Origin: Nitrospira sp. CG24E
GTDB taxonomy: Bacteria; Nitrospirota; Nitrospiria; Nitrospirales; Nitrospiraceae
Length of the DNA: 44,092 nt
Assembly (NCBI GenBank): GCA_002869895.2
Contig: NEWP02000010.1
Span: forward strand, 97,373 to 141,464
Reading direction: 5' to 3'
Each line of letters starts with the position of its first letter. The first letter of the stretch is position 1. The notes under the pieces are model-generated. The model was not told where the DNA came from. It worked only from the letters and a program-made list of their open reading frames with translations, and ran no database searches. Both the position numbers and the translations under genes were made by a program. Positions 25,810 to 33,526 of the stretch are shown here, piece by piece.

Positions 25810-26148
25810 ATGGGTGAACTCGGCAAGTATGCACTGTATTTTCTTCTGGGTGGAGCGATTGTCAGTGTCTCCACCTATCTCGGGTCTCAAGGCAGATCGT
25901 TTCTCGCCGCCTTTGCCAGCACCTTTCCCGCGATCACCGGCGCGACCTTCATTCTGATTTATCTGAACGGCGGCAACGATGCGATCGTGAGTTACGCAAA
26001 AAACTTACTCTGGTTCGTCCCCCCATGGATCCTCTACGTCGTGTCCATGATCGCGGGAGTGCCTCGCTTCGGTTTCTGGCCCACGATGATCGGCTCGCTC
26101 GCGTTGTATTTGGGCAGTGTGGGGCTGGTGAAGATTGCATCGAAATAG
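25810..26148 (+). CDS. Small four-helix membrane protein (DUF3147/GlpM-like)
   Basis: 112 residues; AAGGAG lies 8 bp before the ATG. It is nearly all hydrophobic, with four helices and a GELGKYALYFLLGGAIVS opening that resembles the DUF3147/GlpM group of unknown function. Short loops hold a few charged residues. It starts 34 bp after the CPBP-like gene in the same direction and is followed by converging genes. No activity can be assigned. Confidence 0.65.
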   Translation: MGELGKYALYFLLGGAIVSVSTYLGSQGRSFLAAFASTFPAITGATFILIYLNGGNDAIVSYAKNLLWFVPPWILYVVSMIAGVPRFGFWPTMIGSLALYLGSVGLVKIASK

Positions 26149-26167
26149 CCGACCGTCCGGCAGGCCC

Positions 26168-26743
26168 CTAGACCGACTCGTTGAAATGGAGTCGATTCAT
26201 TTCGTCGAGAGCCTCCACCAGGTGTTCGACGGCTGCGGTGACCGAGCGGCTCGCTGCTTGGGAAGGGCCATCGGCCCCGGCCCAAATGTTGGGAGGGTTT
26301 TCGACCTCTCGCACATTCTGACAGAATCGAACGATCGTCTGCTGCCAATGGAGCGGACCGGAGCCTTCGTCGAGAAATTGGACTCGGTCCTGCGAGAAGG
26401 GCCGGTCAAATTGCGCAGCCCGCAGCTGCCACATTCGCTCCATCGCCTGCTGCCGATCGAGGCTGAAATCCAGCCCGTTAGCCCGTTCATTGAGCGCCGC
26501 ACAGAGTCCTCCGACGATGTGGTCGACCTCCGCTTTGGGGAACACACTGACACAGGACTGCATGAGCAGATACCTGTGAAAAAGGAATACCTCGGCGCTG
26601 ATCCGCGCTTCGTCAGCGGAAGGATCGTAGGCTCGAGCCAGCTCGCGCAACAGATTGCCCGACGCTCCTTCAAGGCATGAACCCAGCAAATGTGCCAACT
26701 GACGACCGAGCCCAAGATACTCTGCCTGAGGCAGACGCTGCAT
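26168..26743 (-). CDS. Conserved-looking protein of unknown function
   Basis: 191 residues from ATG 26743, which has GGAG upstream and lies 4 bp after the stop of the YbjQ-like gene; a TTG eight codons earlier would overlap that gene. The product is soluble and mainly helical, with no signal peptide or membrane helix. Segments such as FLFHRYLLMQSCVSVFPKAEVD and HWQQTIVRFCQNVREVENPP are not recognised. It is the second gene of a two-gene unit with the YbjQ-like protein. Tight spacing and uninterrupted length support it. Confidence 0.6.
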   Translation of the reverse strand: MQRLPQAEYLGLGRQLAHLLGSCLEGASGNLLRELARAYDPSADEARISAEVFLFHRYLLMQSCVSVFPKAEVDHIVGGLCAALNERANGLDFSLDRQQAMERMWQLRAAQFDRPFSQDRVQFLDEGSGPLHWQQTIVRFCQNVREVENPPNIWAGADGPSQAASRSVTAAVEHLVEALDEMNRLHFNESV

Positions 26744-26747
26744 CGCT

Positions 26748-27074
26748 CTACTCCGGCTCCACGACAACCGCTGTGCCGCTGGCGCTCACCATCAACATGC
26801 TGCTGTTCGCGCCGATCGTTTCATAATCGAGATCGATGCCGACAATGGCATTGGCGCCGAGCTGACGAGCCTGCTCGCGCATTTCACTAAGCGCGATGTC
26901 TTTGGCCTTGCGCAACTCCGCTTCATATGCCGCCGATCGGCCGCCCACAATATCGCGAATCGACGCGAAAAAATCCCTGAAGATATTCGCGCCGAGAATG
27001 GCATTCCCGGAGACCAAACCCAGATACTCGACCGCTTTCTTTCCGTCGATGCTCGGGGTTGTCGATAGAATCAT
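26748..27074 (-). CDS. YbjQ/UPF0145-family protein
   Basis: 108 residues from ATG 27074, chosen because GGGAGG lies 6 nt upstream and the protein then opens [19 protein letters not shown] as family members do; a longer frame of 139 residues exists. Diagnostic segments are [32 protein letters not shown] and [13 protein letters not shown]. Members form pentameric or decameric rings. Their biochemical role is not settled; I make no functional claim. It heads a minus-strand pair with the hypothetical gene downstream. Confidence 0.88.
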   Translation of the reverse strand: MILSTTPSIDGKKAVEYLGLVSGNAILGANIFRDFFASIRDIVGGRSAAYEAELRKAKDIALSEMREQARQLGANAIVGIDLDYETIGANSSMLMVSASGTAVVVEPE

Positions 27075-27341
27075 CTTGTCCCTCCCGTTGAACGCCCCCA
27101 TCCTCTCACCGTTGGAAAGAATCGCCAAGCCTTTCGCCGATTCCCCCGGTCCCCAAAAACCGAACAACCCTCACCCCACCGAGAGAGAATCGGATTCCGT
27201 TCCTATTAATCAGGAGGCTACGCCAATGCTGGCAAGGCCATGATGCGTCTAGACTTGATAATTAGCTGTCCAATCTTTCAGGAGAGTGGTATAAAAACAG
27301 CAGCCGAACGGCAGGAGGGATCTGCCCGGAAAGGATACAGA

Positions 27342-27686
27342 ATGGCTGGGTTTGCCATGCGAAAGAATAGCCGGATCAAGAAATTGGTGCCGGTACGATA
27401 CCTTCGTGACGGGATTGCCGGTGAAGGCATCATCAAAGACCTGTCCTTGAGTGGGAGCTACATTACCGGGAATGCTCCGGTCTCCGTTGGGATGGTACTT
27501 AGTCTACAAATTTTTGTGCCGGGAGACCCCCTGCCGTTGCTGATCGATCAGGCCATCGTGAAATGGGTCAAGGAGTCCGAGTTTGGAGTGGACTTCGACA
27601 TCTCTCAGCCAAAGGAGGCCCAGCAAATCACAAAGGTCATCGCTTCGCTGGTCAAAGCACAACATAGTTCATCCCATAACGGGTAA
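27342..27686 (+). CDS. PilZ domain protein with complete c-di-GMP motif
   Basis: 114 residues from ATG 27342, which has AAAGG upstream; the frame is open further back to 27240 but without a better start. R7-K-N-S-R11 supplies the R-x-x-x-R motif and IKDLSLSGSYI the D-x-S-x-x-G motif, the two halves that hold c-di-GMP. The rest follows PilZ order (VGMVLSLQIFVPG, VKWVKESEFGVDF). It is a stand-alone PilZ receptor, cytoplasmic, with no linked output domain. About 1.5 kb from the glycan locus, it is a candidate effector for it but lies on a separate transcript. Confidence 0.83.
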   Translation: MAGFAMRKNSRIKKLVPVRYLRDGIAGEGIIKDLSLSGSYITGNAPVSVGMVLSLQIFVPGDPLPLLIDQAIVKWVKESEFGVDFDISQPKEAQQITKVIASLVKAQHSSSHNG

Positions 27687-27899
27687 CGGCGCTTGAATAG
27701 ATCGGCTCGGTCTCGGAATACTCGTTCATAGACCAACGCTATGGCCAGGCCATAACCAAGCCAGCCAAGCGGCTATTGGCCGATATAATACCGGCGCCGC
27801 CGCCAGTCCCCGTCACGCCCTCCTACACCAGCCGACCCACAACCGGCGCCATCAACAAGGCAGAGAGAACGGACTCGCCCCAACTGAGATGGCTTGGCC
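27687..27899 (+). other. Gene-free stretch between PilZ gene and rpsB leader
   Basis: No open frame with a usable start is seen on either strand. A TATAAT is present near 27783 but lacks a -35 partner at normal spacing. Inverted GGCGCC-type blocks (CCGGCGCC twice) could fold, but no known RNA class is recognised. Confidence 0.4.
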
Positions 27900-28101
27900 T
27901 TGCCAAACTGGCCGTCACCATGCTAGCGTGCCAAGGCTGTCACGGGTAGAGACCGTCTCCTTCCCGCACAATCTCGTGCGTGGAGGGATTGTATCAAATT
28001 CATATCGACGTCACGGACGTCGCTCGACTTGAGAATAAGGGGGTCGCCCCCCCTCGCCTGCCCGAGCAGGTGCTCTGCAAGTCTTGAGGGGAGGTGAAGG
28101 C
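27900..28101 (+). promoter_or_regulatory. Probable rpsB promoter and structured leader
   Basis: TTGCCA (27900-27905) and an extended -10 TGC-TAGCGT (hexamer 27924-27929) are 18 bp apart, a plausible promoter. The roughly 165-nt leader that follows contains CGCAC/GTGCG and the perfect CGACGTC-ACG-GACGTCG hairpin (28006-28022), then an AGGTGAAGG ribosome-binding region at the ATG. Ribosomal protein S2 represses its own leader in other bacteria, so an autoregulatory role is possible; no known motif is matched. Confidence 0.4.
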
Positions 28102-28875
28102 ATGGGAGTGGTTTCGATCAAGGAATTGTTAGAAGCAGGTGTCCATTTCGGGCACCAGACGAATCGGTGGAATCCGAAGATGAAGAAGTTCCTCTTTGGA
28201 GAACGCAACGGCATCTACATCATCGATCTTCAGCAAACACTGGCTCGGATGGAACAAGCCTATGCCTTCGTCCGCGACACCGTAGCCTCAGGTCAGTCGG
28301 TCCTGTTTGTCGGGACCAAGAGGCAAGCCGCTGAAATTCTTCAAGAAGAAGCTTTGCGCGCCAACATGTTCTTCGTGAATCAACGCTGGCTCGGCGGGAT
28401 GCTGACTAACTTTCAGACGATCCGGAAGAGCATCGATAAAATGAAGAAACTGGAGGCTAAGCTGGCAGACCCTAGCCAGTACGGGCTGAAGAAAAAAGAA
28501 ATCATGAAGATGCAGAAGGAGATCGTAAAGCTCCAAAAATATCTCAGCGGCATCAAGGATATGCGTGGCGTTCCAGGAGCGGTCTTCGTACTCGACACCC
28601 GCATCGAGCATATCGCAGTACAGGAAGCGAGCCGCTTGGAGATCCCTGTGATCGCTATCCTGGACTCGAACTGCAACCCGGACCACATCGGCTACCCAAT
28701 CCCTGGAAATGACGACGCCATTCGCTCCATCAAGCTCATCACCTCTCGCATCGCCGACGCCTGTATCGAAGGCGCCCACTTGCGGACACAGCGTGAAGAG
28801 GCGGAGTTCAAACCAGTTCCGGCAGCAGGAGACAAGGTCGCAGGCATCAGCTTCGCGAGCGCGCCGGCTTCATAA
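28102..28875 (+). CDS. rpsB: 30S ribosomal protein S2
   Basis: 257 residues from ATG 28102 with a GGAGGTGAAGG site. It opens [24 protein letters not shown] and contains [12 protein letters not shown] and PGAVFVLD, all hallmarks of S2. It binds the 30S head-body junction and is needed for S1 docking. Typical length for the family (230-260). It begins the translation operon with tsf, pyrH and frr, the usual bacterial order. Confidence 0.98.
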   Translation: MGVVSIKELLEAGVHFGHQTNRWNPKMKKFLFGERNGIYIIDLQQTLARMEQAYAFVRDTVASGQSVLFVGTKRQAAEILQEEALRANMFFVNQRWLGGMLTNFQTIRKSIDKMKKLEAKLADPSQYGLKKKEIMKMQKEIVKLQKYLSGIKDMRGVPGAVFVLDTRIEHIAVQEASRLEIPVIAILDSNCNPDHIGYPIPGNDDAIRSIKLITSRIADACIEGAHLRTQREEAEFKPVPAAGDKVAGISFASAPAS

Positions 28876-28932
28876 CGACCGGCACAGACATCAATCGCTA
28901 CACGTATCGATTACCCAGAAGGACCCTCACGC

Positions 28933-29529
28933 ATGGCTGGATCAAGTCAGCTTGTCAAAGAACTGAGAGAAAAAACCGGAGCCGGCATCCTCGACTGCCA
29001 GAAGGCGCTCACCGAAAACGGAGACGACGTCGAGAAGGCGATCGATTACCTGCGCCAGAAGGGCTTGGCCGCCGCGCTTAAAAAATCGGGCCGCGAAACC
29101 AACCAAGGCCTCGTGCACGCCTACATCCACATGGGCGGGAAAATCGGTGTGCTCATCGAAGTCAACTGTGAAACAGACTTCGTGGCTCGGAATGAAGAAT
29201 TCAAGATATTTGTCAACGACCTGGCCCTGCAGGTCGCTGCCGGGAAACCCTCCTACGTCAAACGGGAGGATATTCCCGCCTCGATCATCGAGAAGGAACG
29301 GTTGATTTACGAAGGACAGGCCAAGGAGATGGGCAAACCCCAGGCTGCCTGGCCGAAGATCGTCGAAGGCAAGGTGGAGAAGTTCTTCCAGGAGAGCTGT
29401 CTGATCGAGCAGTCGTTCGTCAAGGATCCGGCCGTCACGATTAAAGACCTCCTTGCATCGAAGATCGCCAAGATCGGCGAGAACATGAACATCCGCCGTT
29501 TTACCCGGTATCAATTAGGCGAAGCATGA
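28933..29529 (+). CDS. tsf: Elongation factor Ts
   Basis: 198 residues. The N-terminal UBA-like domain has [19 protein letters not shown], and the core has the nucleotide-exchange motif [12 protein letters not shown]. It releases GDP from EF-Tu. The length is the short form seen in Thermus and cyanobacteria-like lineages rather than the 280-residue enterobacterial form. It lies 57 bp after rpsB, and its end overlaps pyrH by 4 bp. Confidence 0.97.
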   Translation: MAGSSQLVKELREKTGAGILDCQKALTENGDDVEKAIDYLRQKGLAAALKKSGRETNQGLVHAYIHMGGKIGVLIEVNCETDFVARNEEFKIFVNDLALQVAAGKPSYVKREDIPASIIEKERLIYEGQAKEMGKPQAAWPKIVEGKVEKFFQESCLIEQSFVKDPAVTIKDLLASKIAKIGENMNIRRFTRYQLGEA

Positions 29530-30251
29530 GCTCTGCCAACTATCGGCGCATCCTCCTCAAAGTGAGCGGAGAGATGTTGGCCGGTGAGCAGGGCTACGGT
29601 ATCCAACCCTCCATCCTTGAGGGTCTCGCCTCAGAAATCGCCTCGGTCGTAGCTCTCGACATCGAAGTCGCTGTGGTCATCGGCGGCGGCAATATCTTTC
29701 GCGGTATTGCCGCCAGCGCCTCCGGCATGGAACGGGCCTCCGCCGACTACATGGGGATGCTCGCAACCGTACTCAATGCCTTGGCCCTGCAAAATGCGCT
29801 CGAGCGGAACGGCATTATGACCAGGGTTCAGTCCGCGATCGAAATGCGCCAGCTGGCAGAGGGCTACATCCGCCGACGAGCCATTCGCCATCTTGAGAAA
29901 AAACGCGTGGTCATTTTCGCCGGAGGCACCGGGAATCCCTATTTCTCAACCGATACCGCTGCGGCGCTCAGGGCCATGGAGATCGGAGCCCAAGTGATTA
30001 TGAAAGGGACGAAGGTCGACGGCATCTATGACGCAGATCCCATGAAGAATCCCTCGGCCACCAAATATCAGACCATCTCGTTCCTCTCAATTTTGAATCA
30101 AAACTTGAAAGTCATGGATGCCACCGCCATCAGTCTCTGCATGGATAATAACCTTCCACTCATTGTGTTCAACCTGAAGGAACAAGGCAATTTCAAACGC
30201 GTTGCCACCGGCGAAGCGATCGGCACCATTGTCACCCCCGATCGCCGCTAA
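29526..30251 (+). CDS. pyrH: UMP kinase
   Basis: 241 residues, ATG overlapping the tsf stop (ATGA). It contains [17 protein letters not shown], the glycine loop GGGNIFRG, the Asp-rich [10 protein letters not shown]-like segment [14 protein letters not shown] and a C-terminal GTIV. It converts UMP to UDP using ATP, the first step toward UTP and UDP-sugars. Standard size and position in the rpsB-tsf-pyrH-frr order. Confidence 0.98.
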   Translation: MSSANYRRILLKVSGEMLAGEQGYGIQPSILEGLASEIASVVALDIEVAVVIGGGNIFRGIAASASGMERASADYMGMLATVLNALALQNALERNGIMTRVQSAIEMRQLAEGYIRRRAIRHLEKKRVVIFAGGTGNPYFSTDTAAALRAMEIGAQVIMKGTKVDGIYDADPMKNPSATKYQTISFLSILNQNLKVMDATAISLCMDNNLPLIVFNLKEQGNFKRVATGEAIGTIVTPDRR

Positions 30252-30269
30252 CTGTCCGGGGAGTCTCCT

Positions 30270-30833
30270 ATGTCCAACCCTGCCGCCATACGTCAAAAGG
30301 TCACAGAGAAAATGGAGTCCGCGCTGGAGCATCTCAAGCGAGACTTAGCAGGCCTGCGCACAGGGCGAGCGTCAGTCGCCATTTTAGATGGAGTTCGGGT
30401 GGACTATTACGGAACGATGACTCCGCTGAAGCAGGTGGCCAATATTTCGACCCCGGAAGCCCGCCTTATTACGATCCAGCCGTGGGAGCCGAGCCTGATC
30501 AAGGAAATCGAAAAAGCCTTGTCGGGATCGGGCCTCGGTGTCACTCCATCCAACGATGGAAAAATCATTCGCATTCCCCTTCCTCCCCTCACCGAAGAAC
30601 GACGGAAAGACCTGAGCAAGATCTGCAAAAAACACGGTGAAGACACGAAGGTGGTGGTGCGGGGGTTTCGTCGAGATGCAAACGAAGAGTTGAAGAAATT
30701 GCAAAAGGATGCCAAGTTAACCGAGGACGAGTTGCGAAAGGCTGAAGCCGACACACAGAAGCTCACCGACCAATACATTCAAAAGATCGATGACGTGGTG
30801 AAGAAAAAAGAACAAGAAATTATGGAAGTGTGA
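30270..30833 (+). CDS. frr: Ribosome recycling factor
   Basis: 187 residues with the three-helix bundle pattern: KMESALEHLKRDLAGLRTGRAS near the N-terminus, then VDYYGTMTPLKQVANIS and the highly conserved PLPPLTEERRKDL. It splits post-termination ribosomes with EF-G. It begins 18 bp after pyrH and overlaps the next gene by 4 bp. Confidence 0.98.
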   Translation: MSNPAAIRQKVTEKMESALEHLKRDLAGLRTGRASVAILDGVRVDYYGTMTPLKQVANISTPEARLITIQPWEPSLIKEIEKALSGSGLGVTPSNDGKIIRIPLPPLTEERRKDLSKICKKHGEDTKVVVRGFRRDANEELKKLQKDAKLTEDELRKAEADTQKLTDQYIQKIDDVVKKKEQEIMEV

Positions 30834-31963
30834 CTGCAATTTCGACCTTGCTGCCCACCTACGCCACCATCAATCTCGCGGCCCTCGCCCATAATCTTTC
30901 CCACATCAAGCGGTGCCTGTCTCCCGGCACCGACATCATGGCGATCGTCAAGGCCAATGCCTATGGGCATGGAGCGGTAGAGATTGCTCACGCGCTTGCC
31001 AGCCAGGGCATCGGGCGGTTTGCCGTGGCCTCGCTGGACGAAGGGATCGCACTCCGCCAAGCAGGTCTCTCAGAATCCATCGTCGTTCTGGGAGCGCTCC
31101 TTGAAGAACAGGTATCCGACCTGGTCGCTCACCGGTTGACCCCGGTCGTCAGCGATGGACGTATTCTTCCCAGTTTGGCCAAGGAGGCTGGTTCGCATCA
31201 GGCACCCTACCCGATTCACCTCAAGGTCGAAACCGGGATGGGACGTCTGGGGTTTTCTCCGGAAGAGCTGCTCTCCCTCCTCGACGACCCCATCATTCGA
31301 AATCCACTCCAGGTCGAAGGCATCATGACCCATCTTGCCGACGCAGACGGAGCGGACAATGCCTCTACAGAACGACAACTCAACCTATTTCGTGCCATGC
31401 TGGAACACATCCGAGAACGCGGCCTCACCATCCCATTAGTACATACGGCAAACAGCGCCGGCATCGTCAGGTTTCCCGAAACGCATTTCTCTCTCGTGCG
31501 CCCCGGCATCATGCTCTACGGATACCACACATTACCGGCATCAATACCTGCTCCAGATCTCAAACCTGTCCTTTCACTTCGAACGACAGTCGTGCAGCTA
31601 CGGACAATCCCGCCAGGAGGAGCTGTGAGCTACAACGGGACATTCGTCGCAACACGACCGACACGTCTCGCGGTGCTGCCGATCGGCTATGCCGATGGCT
31701 ATAGCCGGCGACTCTCCCACCGTGGATCGGTCTTGATTCAGGGACGCCGCGCCCCGATCGCCGGGCTGGTCTGTATGGATATGATCATGATCGATGTCAC
31801 CGACATCCCATCGGTCCAAGTAGGTGAGACCGCCACGCTGATCGGTCAGCAGGGACAGGAATCGATCTGGGCTGATGAAGTGGCAAGTTGGATCGGCACA
31901 ATCCCCTATGAAGTCCTCTGCGGGATCGGCTCCCGCGTCCCACGCCTGTACGAATCGGCCTGA
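30830..31963 (+). CDS. alr: Alanine racemase
   Basis: 377 residues from GTG 30830, overlapping the frr stop (GTGA). The PLP lysine is Lys41 in AIVKANAYGHGA. Later landmarks are KVETGMGRLGF, HTANSAGIV, RPGIMLYGY, the catalytic Tyr region VSYNGTF, PIGYADGYSR and CMDMIMIDVTD. It makes D-alanine for peptidoglycan. In many bacteria frr is followed by uppS or cdsA, so direct coupling of alr to frr is unusual and ties cell-wall precursor supply to the translation operon. Confidence 0.96.
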   Translation: MTAISTLLPTYATINLAALAHNLSHIKRCLSPGTDIMAIVKANAYGHGAVEIAHALASQGIGRFAVASLDEGIALRQAGLSESIVVLGALLEEQVSDLVAHRLTPVVSDGRILPSLAKEAGSHQAPYPIHLKVETGMGRLGFSPEELLSLLDDPIIRNPLQVEGIMTHLADADGADNASTERQLNLFRAMLEHIRERGLTIPLVHTANSAGIVRFPETHFSLVRPGIMLYGYHTLPASIPAPDLKPVLSLRTTVVQLRTIPPGGAVSYNGTFVATRPTRLAVLPIGYADGYSRRLSHRGSVLIQGRRAPIAGLVCMDMIMIDVTDIPSVQVGETATLIGQQGQESIWADEVASWIGTIPYEVLCGIGSRVPRLYESA

Positions 31964-31967
31964 GACC

Positions 31968-32069
31968 GGCGAGACGCGCGAGACTGCGGGAAAGGCGCGA
32001 CAGGCGGGACGAGGCAGCAATCTGTGCAATCCTGCATCATCTAGTCTTACACGTCGCGCGAGTCTCGCC
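31968..32069 (+). repeat. GC-rich nested inverted repeat between convergent genes
   Basis: Outer arms GGCGAGAC (31968-31975) and GTCTCGCC (32062-32069) and inner arms GCGCGAC (31995-32001) and GTCGCGC (32053-32059) nest around an AT-richer centre. The flanks contain further G-C-G-A-G-A-C units on the left and G-T-C-T-C-G-C units on the right. It lies between the end of alr and the end of the converging FadL-type gene, so it may serve as a two-way terminator. Confidence 0.55.
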
Positions 32070-32093
32070 AGTCGCGCTCGTCTCGCACCCTCG

Positions 32094-33476
32094 CTAGTAG
32101 AGCATTCGCATCGACACACTGCCGTTATAAAGCGTGCTTTCATAGATTCCATCGACGTTCCGATTGCGATTGCCGGATACGGTGCGGTCCTCGTAGAGCG
32201 CGGCTTGAAACGAAAGATCGACTCCAATCGCTTCAGGTTTCACGGAACCAAAACCGAGGTCTCCGCATCGGATCAGGCCAAGAAGCGATCCCTGCTCCCT
32301 GCACAATAACCCAAGACCGCCCCCCACGATGTGCAGGTCCGCAGAAGGAATCCCAGGATCAAAGCTTGCGTCAGGCACCTGGTTCTGTTGATTGGTATAG
32401 CCGCCACGCAGCGCCACCACCCAATGAGGGAGCGATTCAAGCGCCAACCATTTATATTCGGTTCCGACCATCACCGCATAGGTGCTGCGCCAGTTCTGCG
32501 GCTGCGGGATCGTCGTACCGTTCCCCAAGGTGACATCGAGATTTCGAAGGGACTTCCAACCGACGTAATCGACATCCAATTCCAATTTCCATTCCTGTTC
32601 ACTCGTCCGAACAGGCCAGATCGCAATCGCTCCTGTCATGATTTGCGGTAAGACCAGGGTCGCTCTGGCATCTGACACACTGGCTCCATTGGCCAATAAT
32701 GCGCCGTTTAAGTGGAGGGTCGCTTGACTCCGGTAGACGAGACCAATATTCGCAAGCGGCTTCCCAGCCTCATTGCGTAAAGCCGTATAGAGTAGGCTGG
32801 CATTGAAACCAGCCGCCGTGTCCTTGCCGAATAGTTCAATCTTTGAGCCGGCTGGAATCCCAAGCCCGCCAGGCCAAACCGATTGTCTCTCAACATGACC
32901 TTCACCGGCGAGTCCACTGAATGTGTAGATATCGGCACCCAGCCCCAGAGAAACGTTCTCTGTTGCTTTATAGGCAAGGGTCGGTTTGATATCCAAAAGC
33001 GGTAGCGCACTGAAAGTCGTGGCTGTCCTGAACGGTCCATCGTTCGGCCAGCGAGTCAGCGAGCCGAACGGCACCGTCACGCCAATTCCGATAGCTAGAT
33101 CACCCAGAGCCGTCATCCCAAGATCTTTCAAGTTCGCCGTGATATATCCATGAGTAGGAGGCGGCCAGGCCACCGTCCCATTTCGATCGCCCCTTGCCGT
33201 TACTCCTGTCGAACTGGTGAAATCTGTTGCGCCTCCGGCCATCAATGCGCCGGCCATGAACTGGACTCCCTGTAACTGTGTCATGCCGGCCGGATTGTAG
33301 TGCAAGGCCGAGGGGTCGTTGGCTTGCGCAGCAAAGGCATTGCCCATCGCGGACGCGGCGGCTCCCTGCCCCTGGATGCGCGGTACCTGTGCTGAAGCCA
33401 TGCCCGGCACACAGAGCAAGCATAGCCCTATGGTACATATAGAGGGTTTCCATACTTGAAGAATCGATCCCGTCAT
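32094..33476 (-). CDS. FadL/OmpP1-type outer-membrane channel
   Basis: 460 residues. Signal peptide ends near residue 29 (GMASA-QVPR). The mature N-terminus RIQGQGAAASAMGNAFAAQANDPSALHYNPAGM has the N-P-A-G-M hatch motif typical of FadL/TodX proteins, which take up hydrophobic molecules such as fatty acids or aromatics by lateral diffusion. A 14-strand barrel pattern follows, ending in RMLY. Five internal Cys or aromatic positions show nothing special. Its start lies 50 bp after the stop of the hybrid kinase on the same strand, so co-transcription is possible. Confidence 0.87.
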   Translation of the reverse strand: MTGSILQVWKPSICTIGLCLLCVPGMASAQVPRIQGQGAAASAMGNAFAAQANDPSALHYNPAGMTQLQGVQFMAGALMAGGATDFTSSTGVTARGDRNGTVAWPPPTHGYITANLKDLGMTALGDLAIGIGVTVPFGSLTRWPNDGPFRTATTFSALPLLDIKPTLAYKATENVSLGLGADIYTFSGLAGEGHVERQSVWPGGLGIPAGSKIELFGKDTAAGFNASLLYTALRNEAGKPLANIGLVYRSQATLHLNGALLANGASVSDARATLVLPQIMTGAIAIWPVRTSEQEWKLELDVDYVGWKSLRNLDVTLGNGTTIPQPQNWRSTYAVMVGTEYKWLALESLPHWVVALRGGYTNQQNQVPDASFDPGIPSADLHIVGGGLGLLCREQGSLLGLIRCGDLGFGSVKPEAIGVDLSFQAALYEDRTVSGNRNRNVDGIYESTLYNGSVSMRMLY

Positions 33477-33526
33477 AGGCCGGCACCTACCTCAAACGCT
33501 CATGGCCTTACGCAACATCCTCCCAC

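Noticed and set aside
27687-28083. tRNA or small RNA gene upstream of rpsB
   Set aside because: Several hairpins, but no cloverleaf, CCA or anticodon arm and no known RNA motif.
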